Position numbers and translations under genes: made by a program | Assembly (NCBI GenBank): GCA_024114885.1 | Contig: CP099427.1 | Span: 1,550,001-1,614,000 of the forward strand | Direction of reading: 5' to 3' | Source of the DNA: Septoria linicola | Taxonomy: Eukaryota; Ascomycota; Dothideomycetes; Mycosphaerellales; Mycosphaerellaceae | DNA length: 64,000 nucleotides | Shown here: piece by piece, positions 29,926-40,678 of the stretch | Layout of the letters: every line of letters begins with the position of its first letter | Numbering within the stretch: position 1 is the stretch's first letter | Notes under the pieces: generated by a model | The model's input: the letters and a program-made list of their open reading frames with translations, nothing else | Told to the model about the DNA's origin: nothing | Database searches by the model: none

Positions 29926-31832
29926 TTATGTCAGATGAAGCTTTCCCAAAAGATCCTTTCTCGCGGCAAAGCTCCTCCATCGCTTGCCGAAGATGTCTGT
30001 GAGAAGTGTTAGTCCATGATCCACAGACGCATTTTGTTGGATGATCAACTTACACATCGGCACAGTCAACAAGCAAATCACGACCTGCACACTACTAATC
30101 GCCATAAAAACCGGCCGAATCCCCGCCGCAACAAGCCAGTCATAACCCGAAAACGTCAATCCAAACGAGAAGATATTCTTGAAAATGAGCAAGCACGTAA
30201 ACCCCTCAATCGCCAGATCGCGATGCGCGTCGACGATATAGAGTGCACTCGCCACAGCGCCCAGAACCATGCCCGCAACTTCCATGCCGAAGAAGAAATC
30301 GGGCCAGAACCAGCCGTATTTCCACGTATCGTTTCCGGTGATACCGAAGCCGTAGAGGCCCGCGCAGCCGAGAATCAGCATGGGAAGGACGAGGATCATG
30401 CGGAATTCAGGTTCGTAGATGCCATTATTCCATTTGGTCAGGCGGATCATAAAGGTATCGCCCATGAGTCCTGCGACCGTGAAACCCACGAGAGCGCCGA
30501 CAAAGGCTCCCGCGTACATGTAGCCTGTTTCGACTTCGTTGAACCAGAGTGGGGCGCCGAGCATGATGGCGGCGAGGACGATGCCGATGAGCACGGTCCA
30601 GCCGATCATCATGCCTTGGATGAGACAGGCCCAGAGGAAGGAAGGGTGGAGGAAGAGGGGGAAGGGCCGGATGAGGAGCATGAAGAAGTTTTCGGGGGAT
30701 TTGCGGCCGTTGAAGAGGGCGATGTTGGAGCGGGTTATGAAGGTGAAGGGGGAGGGGTGGTGGATGTTTTGGATTTCGGTGCTGGGGTTGCGGGTGGTGG
30801 TTGCGGCGTCCTTTTCTGGGTGGTAGGATTCGGAGTAGTGGGTTGGGTTGTTGCGGAGTTCGTGGCTGGAGCTGGAGCGTTCGTCGGAGTCGCGCTCGCG
30901 TTGGGGTGCGTTGTGGGCGTTGAAGCTTTCGTCGCGGACGTATGCTGTTTCGGGGCAGTAGAGAACGACCAAGGGGAGGAGACCGGCGGTGAAGATGGCG
31001 ATGAAGTAGAAGGTCCATTCCCAGCCGAGCTTGTGTGTCATGATTCCGACAATCACTGGAGTGAAGAATGCTCCGCCGAACAGGCAGAGGTTGCTGAAGG
31101 CCATGCGGGTGCCGACTTCATGCACAAAGTAGAGCTCGCCTACGCTGACATTGACTAGCGCCTCGAATGGTGCCAGTCCAACGCCCTGGAAGAAGCGAGC
31201 TGCGGCCAGAGAGGCATAGTTCTTGCCGCTGCCACCTCCCCATGCTGAAGATATGATGATAATCACTGTTCCGATGATGTAGAGATGCCGCTTGCCCCAA
31301 ACCCTCGCACTAGCCACGAAGCAGAAGCCTGCCAGCCCGACGCCTAGCAGATGCCATCCGGTCAGGAGTGCGATGTCCGTGAAACTCCTCCCGAAGTGGA
31401 GAGTCAATGTGAGAGTGTTCGCGGCGAGAAGTGGTGACAGTGTCGATGCGATGACCGACATCAAGCACAGCACTCCGCAGATGATGTCTCGCTTCCATAG
31501 TGGCCAGTTCTATGCGTCTATGTTCAGCACCACTTCATTCGAGTGGGTATTGCGCGTCCACCTACCAGCGGGTCTTTCGGATCGTCGCTAGGCTGTGGGA
31601 CCAATATCACTCCCTTCTTGCTCTTCTTCAGGCGCGAGGTATCATTGCCGCGGGCAAGCGATGCCACCGGATCGAGGTCTTCGAGTGTCGCGGTGCCTGG
31701 GCACGAATGTCAGCGGGCATGTTCGTGTCGTCGTACTCCACCTGCTCAGTAGGAGGAGCGCGGCGCGTCCTTTTGGTAGCGCTCACCAGGCACGTGGGAC
31801 AGTTTGTGATCTTCCAGCACTCCCAGACCCAT
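29926..31832 (-). CDS. Major facilitator superfamily transporter
   Basis: Four exons, 31787-31832, 31566-31696, 30054-31509 and 29926-29996, give 567 residues. Exon 1 codes MGLGVLEDHKLSHVPG, joined to TATLEDLDPV; exon 2 ends DDPKDPL and joins NWPLWKRDIICG, together the DPLNWPxW start typical of a large fungal MFS group. About twelve membrane segments follow, with ARFFQGVGLAPFEALVNVSVGEL in the first half and a long polar loop (FNAHNAPQRERDSDERSSS..) in the middle. The last intron (29997-30053, 57 bp, gtaagt..actaac..cacag) is a multiple of three without a stop; removing it gives VPMYIFGKRWRSF, the normal family ending. The substrate is unknown; relatives include drug and polyamine exporters. 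Plasma membrane is likely. Confidence 0.88.
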
Positions 31833-32207
31833 CTTGAAGGACGTTGTCGATGCGCTCTACATGTGCCGCTGTCACGGAGAGGGTGCAGAAATACCACAAC
31901 GACAGCAGCAAACCAGCGCCTGCCGTTGGTGCCGCCGCCTCGAGCATCTTAGGTGAACTCTAGTAGCACACCCTGGGAGATCGACAAGGGTCCAGAGCTG
32001 TGGGACGATCCTCTCCCACACCTTTCTGTTCGTATCACGGCATGTGTCTTCTCGGTCTGCTGTATTGAAGTGACTGCTCGACAGCATATTCTGTGCTCAA
32101 GAGACCTACGATCGCAGCTTCGACGATACATATGTGCCAGATCGTGTGTCTGTAGCAGGAGAGTGCCACTGCCTTTTATGCAGCAGCACAAGTCAGAAGC
32201 AGACCAA
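31833..32207. other. Intergenic region left of the Cys/His-rich gene
   Basis: About 375 bp upstream of the MFS gene. Open frames overlap on both strands without family features. Nothing further is supported. Confidence 0.35.
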
Positions 32208-33097
32208 TCATGCGTCTCGCAGCAGACAGGCTTCACCAACTTCGTGGCTTCCCTGTCGATATTCCAATTTCGGCGTCAGCATATCCATGAGCTTCCATGC
32301 GACGATCGCCTGAAGCTCGCTGTCTGCTGAACGAAGGCTGTCTTCCTGTCGCCATGTCTGTATCCGTAGCGCTGTCCAGTAGTGAGTAGCGAATGTTGGC
32401 CATGTATGGATGGCTTGCGAACTGTCACATAGTAACGTCGATGCGGAAAGCACTTGTGTAAGATATCTGATGAACGCTTGGTCGTTTGAGCTACTCACTA
32501 TCAGATTTGCACATCATCGATGTCCCATTGCTTAGGGTTGGCAGCATTTACTGATGGGAATGTGCAAGATGAGTTATAGGCAACATCGGTAGCCGCTATT
32601 CTCATCCGAATGCTTTTTGAAGATTGTTTGCACAGTTTGGTGTTGTTTGGTGGAAGGGTGGTGGAGGGATGTCAAGATATCTGAATTCTGATATTCTTCA
32701 AAATGTGACTTCTTCGGGAAAGTGTCCAACGACTTGTCCCACCGCCTGACCACGTTCCTCTTACCCTTCACATCGTAGCGCTCGAAGGCACGACTTAATG
32801 CACAAAGAGAGCAGGAGTGCACCAACATGGAGCGACAGTGGAAACTACCATACCCGCATTCAATAATAGTAGGCATTTCCATATCTAGCTTCGTGGAGAG
32901 GTAGCAAACGCAGGCGTGCAGCAGACAAGCATACCAGCACAGTGGAGCACGGTCAGCAGCGCAGCAGGATGTTGTCCTGCAAAGTGCATTCTCGGGTTTG
33001 TGAAGACAGCTTGAACATATGGCTCGAGTGTTATGGGAAGCAGAAGAGACCACAGGGTGTCCCTCAATGCGTTGTAAAGCTTGCACGTCGCCGCCAT
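32208..33097 (-). CDS. Possible small Cys/His-rich protein of unknown function
   Basis: Three coding-like stretches join in frame through plausible introns: 32935-33097, 32585-32884 and 32208-32497, giving 250 residues. It starts MAATCKLYNALRDTLWSLLL. Intron 1 (50 bp, gtatgc..gctag) leads into DMEMPTIIECGYGSFHC and HSCSLCALSRAFERYDVKG, a Cys/His cluster that might bind a metal. Intron 2 (87 bp, gttgcc..ctgatag) is weaker; without it the protein stops at 32574 after 157 residues. The last exon reads SSSNDQAFIRYLTQV.. to EACLLRDA. I do not recognise the family. Coding character and matching phases are the only support. Confidence 0.42.
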
Positions 33098-33822
33098 CTT
33101 CTAAAATGCACACTGTTGCGAATTATCGGCAGTAATGCCAGCGAGTACCACAGCCTACGACCATCACAAGCACATGTATCGTACGAGTGAATGTTTGTAC
33201 TCCCTTCTCGGACACGTCAACCCATCGCCATACTGAAATGACCCATCGAATAGACGCTTCCTATAATCCAGGAGAAATCGCTCTAGAGCACCACGCCTCC
33301 GTAGAGACTGGCAACATGCACCTTGGATTGCTCGGCGACCACATGGGCTGCCTAGTGAGCCCGGTGCATGTCGTGGCTGGCGCTCATCTTTTTGATGCTT
33401 TTCGGAAGAGGAGCGCGAGGGGAGAAATTCTTAAGTACAGCAATTTTCTGCCAAGACACGCTAGCAATGAGAAACCTCAGGTTGTGCTCACTGTTAGCGC
33501 TGGACCACCGATTCCTGCTTCGCGACTTCGTTCTGAAACAGGTCTGCGACTTTTGTTGCAATCTGAGCCAGACACGAGAATGGCGACCAGCTTATAACGC
33601 AGGCGAGTAGTCCAGTGCTCACGACAGTACCGCTCTGTCGCACAGGTCAAGTGTAACTTCACTTTCTCACACTCTTCCCGCACCCCCCGAAGCATAGCTA
33701 TTGACAGACTCTAATCGGATAGCGTGACAGCGTTGATCGCTTGCAGATACTCGTTAAACCTCGACTCCCGGCAGGCTGATCTTCGCATTCCTTGGAAAAG
33801 CAAGTTTTAATCCCGGCCATCC
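33098..33822. other. Intergenic region with one weak open frame
   Basis: A 725 bp gap upstream of the CAP protein gene. An ATG-initiated frame at 33238-33597 (+, 119 residues, starting MTHRIDASYN) has no recognisable features, and I do not call it a gene. The rest should be two divergent promoters. Confidence 0.3.
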
Positions 33823-34822
33823 ATGCGATCACCACGAAACATGCAAGGCACGACATCATTTCGCGCACTGGTTGCGCTGATAATCTACTTCGGTCCTGCA
33901 ACATTGACTACCAAGAGCATCTCCACGAAGACTGTAGCGACAACCACATTTACGATTATCCTGACCTCAGCTGGACCAGCACTCACAGCACAGCCAATTC
34001 AGTCTATAGCATTCTCAAGTCCGGACGCGCTGGCCGCAGTCTTTGACTCAAGCTCAAACTCGAAAAGCTACACGGCAACATCGACCATTACACGCACTAC
34101 TACCGTCAGCATGGCACCAGGCTCGTTAGAATCTACGGTCCTCAACAGCACAAACTACTACAGATCACAACATCTGGCAGATCCTGTGCAGTGGAACGAT
34201 ACCTTGGCAGACTTTGCAAAGGACTGGGCAGAGGGCTGCATATGGAAGCACTCTGGAGGGCCATATGGCGAGAATCTCGCAGCCAACTTCGAAAACAGCA
34301 CCCTGGGCATTGATGCGTGGGGAAACGAGGAGAAGAAGTATAACTATGGGAAGGGCAAGTTTACGGAAGAGAATGGGCATTTTACTCAATTGGTACGTAT
34401 CAGTGGCATTGGATCATGTTTGGTGTATGAGTACCAGCATTGCAGAATTGAACGAGACTGTCAAACCTTCGCTGACATCAGCTCGCTTATAGGTATGGAG
34501 AAACACCACCGACGTCGGTTGTGCCGTGGTTGATTGTGAGAACGATTCAGACAACGGAGTCAAGGGAGCATATCTGGTGTGTGAATACAGTCCTCGTGGC
34601 AATGTGGAGGGGCAGTTCAAAGGTGAGTCGATACGGAAGGCATGACGGGCTTGCTGCATCCGACTCATATGCTAACATTGTCCAGCGAACGTCAGAAAGC
34701 CGGGTATCAGTGAGGATGGCAAACTAGGCTTTGGCAGTGCAGCAGCTCCGAGTAGAAGCGCACATGGACTCACAGTGTTCGCACTTGTGGTGATTTTGGG
34801 ATGTCTGCTGCCACTGATTTGA
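33823..34822 (+). CDS. Secreted CAP/PR-1-like protein with probable GPI anchor
   Basis: Three exons, 33823-34392, 34493-34622 and 34686-34822, give 278 residues. A signal peptide (FRALVALIIYFGPATLT) is followed by a Ser/Thr-rich stretch to about residue 100. The CAP domain runs LNSTNYYRSQHLADPVQWND, WAEGCIWKHSGGPYGENLAAN, EENGHFTQL, then across intron 1 (100 bp, gtacgt..gctgac..tatag) to VWRNTTDVGCAVVDC and YLVCEYSPRGNVEGQF. These match the four CAP signature motifs. The tail KLGFGSAAAPSRSAHGLTVFALVVILGCLLPLI, at the C-terminus, looks like a GPI-attachment signal. Fungal CAP proteins export sterols or fatty acids and act at the cell surface; here that role is inferred. The start could also be the Met at 33841. 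Confidence 0.9.
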
Positions 34823-35077
34823 GGCGACCGATATGACCATACAGCGATGCTTGTTTCTATGGCGAGATACCCCAATGCGTATGCTTCATCTGTACACAGT
34901 TGTCAACCAATTTGCGTGATACAATGTCTTCTTTCCTTGATAGTTGCAAACGCGAAGCAGACACGAGTTCTCCGCGCCTGCCTCGAGACGCGTCGTCCAC
35001 TTGAACGTCGTGCAACATTTCACGACAACTGCCAGAATCCATCTCGACATTGTGAGAAACAACAATGCTGGTGCACA

Positions 35078-38000
35078 ATGGGCTCTGCACGCACGTCGTC
35101 GTCACAGGCTAATAAACAGCAATCCATCTCCAGCTTCTTCACGCCTAAGCCCGCCACCCAGAAACCGAAAGTCAAGGACATCCCCTCCCAGCGACCTCCG
35201 CCTAGCACCGCCACACCACCCATTGTCACCGCTCCCGAGGACGATGATACGTTATCAGTGAGCAATGGAGAGCCAGCAGAAGTACGAAGGGCGTCGACGT
35301 CTTCCAAACGGCCCGCCGAAGATGACGATGTAACACTATCTGCCTCAAAACGACGCCGGACCAGCTCGAATGCTGCCAAGTCTGCGGAACCAGCAACATT
35401 AGGTATACGCCGGGAGGACAGTGCTAAGCGGACGAGAGTGACGGAGAGGACGTCAAAATATGCATTTGGCAACTCGACCGAGGCCTCGACGGCACAGGCC
35501 GGCGATGAGGAAGGCGACGACGAGGAGACTCGACAGCTGAAAGCTCGCTTACATCAGAAGTTCGTGAAGAAGCTGGGTCGTCCGGACAGTATAGCCAACA
35601 TTCGAAGGCGAAGTGGAATCATTGACGAGGAGACGCAAGCCGGTGAGGACGACGGGCAAGATGACGAGGACGAAGAAGAGGCGCCAGCACCAAAGAAAGG
35701 CGGCAGGAAGATACCGGCATCGAGAAAGGGCAAGTTGACTCCTCTCGACCAGAAAGTGGTCGACCTCAAGCGGAAGCATCCCGATGTCCTTTTGGTGGTG
35801 GAGGTTGGCTACAAGTACCGGCTATACGGCGAAGATGCTCGAGTGGCGGCAAAGATCTTGTCCGTGGTGTGCATCCCAGGCAAAATGCGATTCGACGAGC
35901 ATCCTTCAGAAGCACACATGACCAGGTTCGCAGGCGCCAGTTTTCCAACACATCGCTTGCATGTTCACGTCAAACGATTGATCAACGCTGGGCACAAGGT
36001 CGGCATTGTGAGACAGCTCGAGACAGCGGCTCTCAAGGCTGCAGGAGCCAATAAGAGCAAATTATTTGAGCGTGATCTCACGAATTTGTACACCAAGGCA
36101 ACATACATCGACGATGAAGAAGGTCTTGGAACCACGCTTGCCGGAGCTGAGGGCGGTGCACCTGCTTCAGGCCATCTCCTTTGTCTCACCGAGAGTTACC
36201 CGAAAGGTGTTGGCTCAGACGAGAAAGTGCAGATTGGCCTCATTGCTGTACAGCCTGCGACTGGTGAGATCGTGTATGACGACTTCGAAGATGGCTGGAT
36301 GCGGAGTGAGCTCGAGACACGGCTGCTGCATATCTCGCCTGCCGAGTTTGTCATCGTGGGCGAAGTCTCGAAAGCGACCAAGAAGTTAGTTCAGCATCTG
36401 TCTGGTGGCGATGATGCTCGACTGGAGTGGAAAGACAAGCCGAAGACCATGGCAGCTCAGGCTTACAGTCACATCACCAAGTTCTATGCCGACAAGATGA
36501 AGGAAGGACAGCCTAGCTCATCGCAGGTGCAGTCATCGCAAGACACGGGCACATTGTTGGATAAGGTCCACAGGCTGTCGGAAAATGCAACAATCTGCTT
36601 GTCTGCAATGATCACGCACCTGACAGACTATGGCCTGCAGCACGTTTTTGACCTGACGAGGAGCTTTCAATCCTTCAGTGCAAGATCACACATGCTCCTC
36701 AACGGCAACACGCTGACGAGTTTGGAGATTTATCGCAATCAGACTGATCAGGCAGAGAAAGGCTCCTTGTTTTGGACACTAAATCATACACAGACGCGCT
36801 TCGGCCAGAGACTCCTTCGGAAATGGGTTGGCAGACCCCTTCTGGATCCTGCCAGATTGAACGAACGCGTAGCTGCGGTGGAAGAGCTCAACGAAGGTGC
36901 TGGTCAAGTCAGCGTTGAGAGGATCAAGAAGCTACTGAACAAAACGAGGGCAGATCTGGAGCGGACCCTGATCCGCATATACTACAGAAAATGTGCTCGA
37001 TCAGAACTCCTGCAATTCTTACAGACTTTGCAGGCAGTGGCCCAAGAGTACCACTTCGTGAACCACCCTCAAGATGCTGGATTTCAATCGAGTCTTATCA
37101 ATGACGCTATCGCATCGCTGCCACAGATTTCTACCGATGTTCTCGATTATCTGGGGCGTATGAATCTTCAAGCTGCCAAAGAGAACGACAAATACAACTT
37201 CTTCCGTGACGAGCACGAGACCGAAGACATCACAGACCACAAATGCGGTATTGTGGCGGTCGAGCATGACCTCAACGAGTTCAAGCAGACTGCTTCAGCA
37301 TTGCTCAAGCGCAAGGTGCCGATTAGCTATGTGACTGTAGCCGAAATTGATTACCTCGTTGAGCTCGATAACACACAACTCAAGAATGTGCCTGCCACGT
37401 GGACCAAGATCTCAAGCACAAAGAAAGTCAGCCGCTTCCACCCACCTGAGGTAGTCAAGCTGATCCGCGAGCGAGATCAGCACAAGGAGTCGCTCTCGAA
37501 TGCCTGCGACACAGCCTTCAATGCTCTTCTTACGGAGATTGGCGCCAAATACCAAGCCTTTCGTGAATGCATCCAGTCCTTAGCCCTTCTGGACTGTCTC
37601 ACATCCCTCGCTTCTGTAGCACAGCAGCCAGGATATTGCAAGCCAACTTTCACAGACAAGCCCGGCATATCGATCGAGGCAGGTCGACATCCCATGGTCG
37701 AGCAGTTGCTACTGGAAAACTTCGTGCCCAACTCAATCGATCTCTCTGGCGATGCGACCCGTGCACTCCTCATCACGGGACCCAACATGGGCGGTAAGTC
37801 ATCGTACGTCCGCTCAGTGGCTTTGATCGCCATCATGGCTCAGACTGGCTCCTACGTACCTGCTGACGCTTGCGAGCTCGGCCTGCTCGATGCTGTGTTC
37901 ACGCGGATGGGAGCTTTTGATAATATGATGAAGGGCGAATCGACCTTCATGGTTGAGCTAGGCGAAACGAGCGACATTTTGAAGCAAGCAACTCCACGAA

Positions 38001-38485
38001 GTTTGGTCATTCTTGATGAGCTTGGTCGTGGAACTAGCACTCATGACGGTGTTGCCATTGCTCAGAGCGTACTACAACACATGGTCTCTGTGCAAAAGAG
38101 TCTGACACTTTTCATCACACATTATCAGTCGCTCGCGAAGGTTGCCGAGACGATGTCAGTCGAAGGTGGAGAAACCAACCCGCTGAGAAATGTCCACATG
38201 CAGTTCACAGAGAACGAAAACACGTCAGAGTCAGGCGACAAGGATATCACGTTCCTGTACGAAGTCGGCGAGGGCGTGGCACATCGAAGCTATGGCTTGA
38301 ACGTCGCAAGGCTTGCCGGTCTTCCCAAAAGCTTGCTTGATGAAGCGGCCAGGCGGAGTAAAGCAATGGAAGAGGAAGAAGGTCGTCGGCGTGTCACTTA
38401 CCTTGCTAAGACGCTATCACGAGTGATTGCTGGTGGCCAAGGTACTGCTTTAGAGAGGCTCACCAATGGTGTCGAGCAGTTGTAA
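35078..38485 (+). CDS. MSH3: DNA mismatch repair protein Msh3
   Basis: Single exon of 1135 residues from the ATG at 35078. The N-terminus has a PCNA-binding box QQSISSFFTPKP (about residues 14-25) and a disordered acidic/basic linker. The mismatch-binding domain starts LKRKHPDVLLVVEVGYKYRLYGEDA; the KY(R)LYG form in place of Phe-x-Glu points to Msh3 rather than Msh6. Connector, core and clamp follow. The ATPase has Walker A TGPNMGGKSS (about residue 900), LVILDELGRGTSTHDG (Walker B/signature, about residue 975) and THYQSL. With Msh2 it forms MutS-beta, which recognises insertion/deletion loops, in the nucleus. An in-frame upstream Met at 34847 is not used in my model because the added residues have no family fit. 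Confidence 0.95.
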   Translation: MGSARTSSSQANKQQSISSFFTPKPATQKPKVKDIPSQRPPPSTATPPIVTAPEDDDTLSVSNGEPAEVRRASTSSKRPAEDDDVTLSASKRRRTSSNAAKSAEPATLGIRREDSAKRTRVTERTSKYAFGNSTEASTAQAGDEEGDDEETRQLKARLHQKFVKKLGRPDSIANIRRRSGIIDEETQAGEDDGQDDEDEEEAPAPKKGGRKIPASRKGKLTPLDQKVVDLKRKHPDVLLVVEVGYKYRLYGEDARVAAKILSVVCIPGKMRFDEHPSEAHMTRFAGASFPTHRLHVHVKRLINAGHKVGIVRQLETAALKAAGANKSKLFERDLTNLYTKATYIDDEEGLGTTLAGAEGGAPASGHLLCLTESYPKGVGSDEKVQIGLIAVQPATGEIVYDDFEDGWMRSELETRLLHISPAEFVIVGEVSKATKKLVQHLSGGDDARLEWKDKPKTMAAQAYSHITKFYADKMKEGQPSSSQVQSSQDTGTLLDKVHRLSENATICLSAMITHLTDYGLQHVFDLTRSFQSFSARSHMLLNGNTLTSLEIYRNQTDQAEKGSLFWTLNHTQTRFGQRLLRKWVGRPLLDPARLNERVAAVEELNEGAGQVSVERIKKLLNKTRADLERTLIRIYYRKCARSELLQFLQTLQAVAQEYHFVNHPQDAGFQSSLINDAIASLPQISTDVLDYLGRMNLQAAKENDKYNFFRDEHETEDITDHKCGIVAVEHDLNEFKQTASALLKRKVPISYVTVAEIDYLVELDNTQLKNVPATWTKISSTKKVSRFHPPEVVKLIRERDQHKESLSNACDTAFNALLTEIGAKYQAFRECIQSLALLDCLTSLASVAQQPGYCKPTFTDKPGISIEAGRHPMVEQLLLENFVPNSIDLSGDATRALLITGPNMGGKSSYVRSVALIAIMAQTGSYVPADACELGLLDAVFTRMGAFDNMMKGESTFMVELGETSDILKQATPRSLVILDELGRGTSTHDGVAIAQSVLQHMVSVQKSLTLFITHYQSLAKVAETMSVEGGETNPLRNVHMQFTENENTSESGDKDITFLYEVGEGVAHRSYGLNVARLAGLPKSLLDEAARRSKAMEEEEGRRRVTYLAKTLSRVIAGGQGTALERLTNGVEQL

Positions 38486-39119
38486 GCTGAAAGCGAATGC
38501 ATGTATAGCAACTATATATCATCAAATGTGCAGGCTACCTGAAATACACTATTCGGCACCGATATGCAGTCGAGGACCGCGAAGCAGCGTCGGTGGGTCG
38601 CCCAGGCTCAGAATCGATTCGCTGTAGCCGCGTTGTTCGCGAGCTGCAGCAATTGGTGTGAAGGGTCGCCTAGTCTTGCAGGTAAGTGTGTTGCCGTATA
38701 CCCCATCTATTCAGACCTCAAAACCCTACGACGCCACGTGAATCTCGATTCAACGTGGCTTTGAGACTAGTCAAACTGTGGCTGGCTGACAGTCTGTGAG
38801 CTTCCCAAAGAGGCAACGTCTGAGGGAAACGGTCGACGTACACCCAATCAGAACGGAGTTGTGTCCTCGCAACTTCGTCTATGTACGCTCCCGTATCCGT
38901 GCTAGCGACGGTATCTACTCCTGTCCACAGCCACGTGTTCCAGAAGCTCTCGTTCGTCATGGTCATGCACAACGAGCCACAAAGCTTCATGTGAAAGTAT
39001 CTTTGGGAGGCACGGCTGCGATGCTCAGTCCCTCATAACGGCGTGAAAGCCTCGAGTGAGCGAGGACGTCTTCTGCAACTCTGACTGCATTTGTACTGTG
39101 TATCGACTGCTGTGCAGTG
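38486..39119. other. Intergenic region between MSH3 and Thr-rich secreted protein
   Basis: A 634 bp gap with only short open frames. It holds the MSH3 3' UTR and the next promoter. No other feature is seen. Confidence 0.4.
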
Positions 39120-40573
39120 ATGCGTTCTCTTAGTATTTTTGCCCTGGCCGCCTCAGTGCTGGCTACTCCACTAGAGAACAATCAGCGGCATCAAAAAGAC
39201 TGGTTCTGCTCGGGAGTGGACAAGGTGATAGACCAGGCTCGTGAGCAAAGTCATGCTACTCAATTTTGCTCGTCGTACCTCAGTGTGTTCAGTCCCATAT
39301 GCTACTCTTTATGCTCGCTGACTTGGCCCCAGAAATTCCTGCTTGCACAAGCACGGTCACGTCGACCTCCACGTCGTAAGCTTCTGAGGTGCACTTGCCT
39401 AGAAAGCTGCTAATTCGTGCTCAGAACATCAATCTCGGAGACCACGACTACATATAGCACGACAACGATCGTGGCTCCGGTCTCAACTATCACTGTGACC
39501 ACGTGAGTTTCTCTGCTGGCTCTGGCTGCACTTCCAAGCTGACCGTCTCGCAGTGCTGTCGATTCTACGGTGTCCAAGTTCGCCTCACTGCTTCCTCTAT
39601 ATCATGGTTCGCAAACGCTGACAGCTCCAGCACTGTCAACACTTACTTCGGGAACGACAACGATTACTGTAACCTCTGCGTTGACAGCATGCACCGCCCC
39701 GCCTGTAAAGCGTGCAATGAAACGCCCAACGCAGCCCACATGTCTGGCAAAGTACACTCCCGGCAAGGCGCTGTCCTCAGCATGCAGCTGTCTGTCGATA
39801 CCAAAGTCTACAGCTCGCAGCACAGTGACCAAAGTCAGCACCAAGGTTGACACAAGCACTGTTTCGGTGAGCTTGCGCGTATGGATCTGTGCCAATGTAG
39901 TGCTAACACGAAACGCAGGTATTCGCCTTTACGACAACGACGCCGTTGACTACGACTACATTGACGAACACGAATGCATTCACGACTGTCGTCACCTCTA
40001 CGTCCACGACAACGGTTCCAGCCTCTACGACGACAGTGACTCGACAAGGCCCGTTCTACCTCACGGCGAAGGGCGCTGGTCTTGATGGCACATATGCTCG
40101 CATCCTTCCGGGCGATGGGTTCGACTACACCCAATTTTCAGCCACATCACAAGCACAAGCTGCTCGATGGCTCATCGACACGGACGGCAGCCTCTTTTCA
40201 CAAGATCGCAACACTATCGTTCAGAGCACTTGTGGATCCATTCCATATGTAAGTGTCTCTGTGCTGAAGATCTTTTCATGGAAAGTAGAAGAGTATAGTA
40301 TAAGAAAGTGCTAACAGCCAGCTGTTGTAGGTGGCGTTCAACTCAAATCCTGCATGCGCTGCAAGTACAAGCTGTACGATTGTGAGCGAGGGCGGTCAAT
40401 GTCGCTTGGCCTGCAGGAGATTTAACACAGTGCTGGGCGGTCTCGTCGATGGTTCATCGAACTTCAGCGGCCCTAATCCGGACAGCGACGATACATCCTC
40501 GGATGGCTCGTGGGCGCTTGGGAATAATTTCTTCAGCTATCCTGAGTTTACGCCTATCGCGGTTACTGCCTAG
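39120..40573 (+). CDS. Secreted threonine-rich protein of unknown function
   Basis: Six exons (39120-39282, 39333-39375, 39425-39502, 39554-39866, 39919-40248, 40331-40573) keep one frame and give 389 residues. All five introns are 49-82 bp with GT..AG ends. The start MRSLSIFALAASVLATP is a clear signal peptide. After a short Cys-containing segment the protein becomes Thr/Ser-rich (ETTTTYSTTTIVAP.., FTTTTPLTTTTLTN..), likely O-mannosylated. The C-terminal 150 residues form a Cys-containing domain that starts GPFYLTAKGAGLDGTYARI and includes STCGSIPY, NPACAASTSCTI and GGQCRLACRRF. This layout occurs in many fungal cell-wall or effector-type proteins. I do not know the domain. The small exons would be easily missed by gene finders. 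Confidence 0.8.
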
Positions 40574-40678
40574 AAGACGTTCAGGTTTGCAGATCCAGTG
40601 CTGAGAATTGGAGAGATCAGAAGCTGTAGCGCGAATGCACAGGCTGTTCGAACACTGCAGTGAGCTTCCTATACACAC

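Noticed and set aside
30016..31158. 380-codon plus-strand open frame
   Set aside because: It is antisense to the MFS transporter, starts at a hydrophilic Asp/Glu/Gly-rich stretch and arises from the codon bias of the real gene.
33238..33597. 119-codon plus-strand frame
   Set aside because: It has an ATG but no domain, signal peptide or splice context, so it is kept only as a note in the intergenic entry.
34847..35077. In-frame N-terminal extension of MSH3
   Set aside because: The added 77 residues have no family fit and precede the typical start with the PCNA box.
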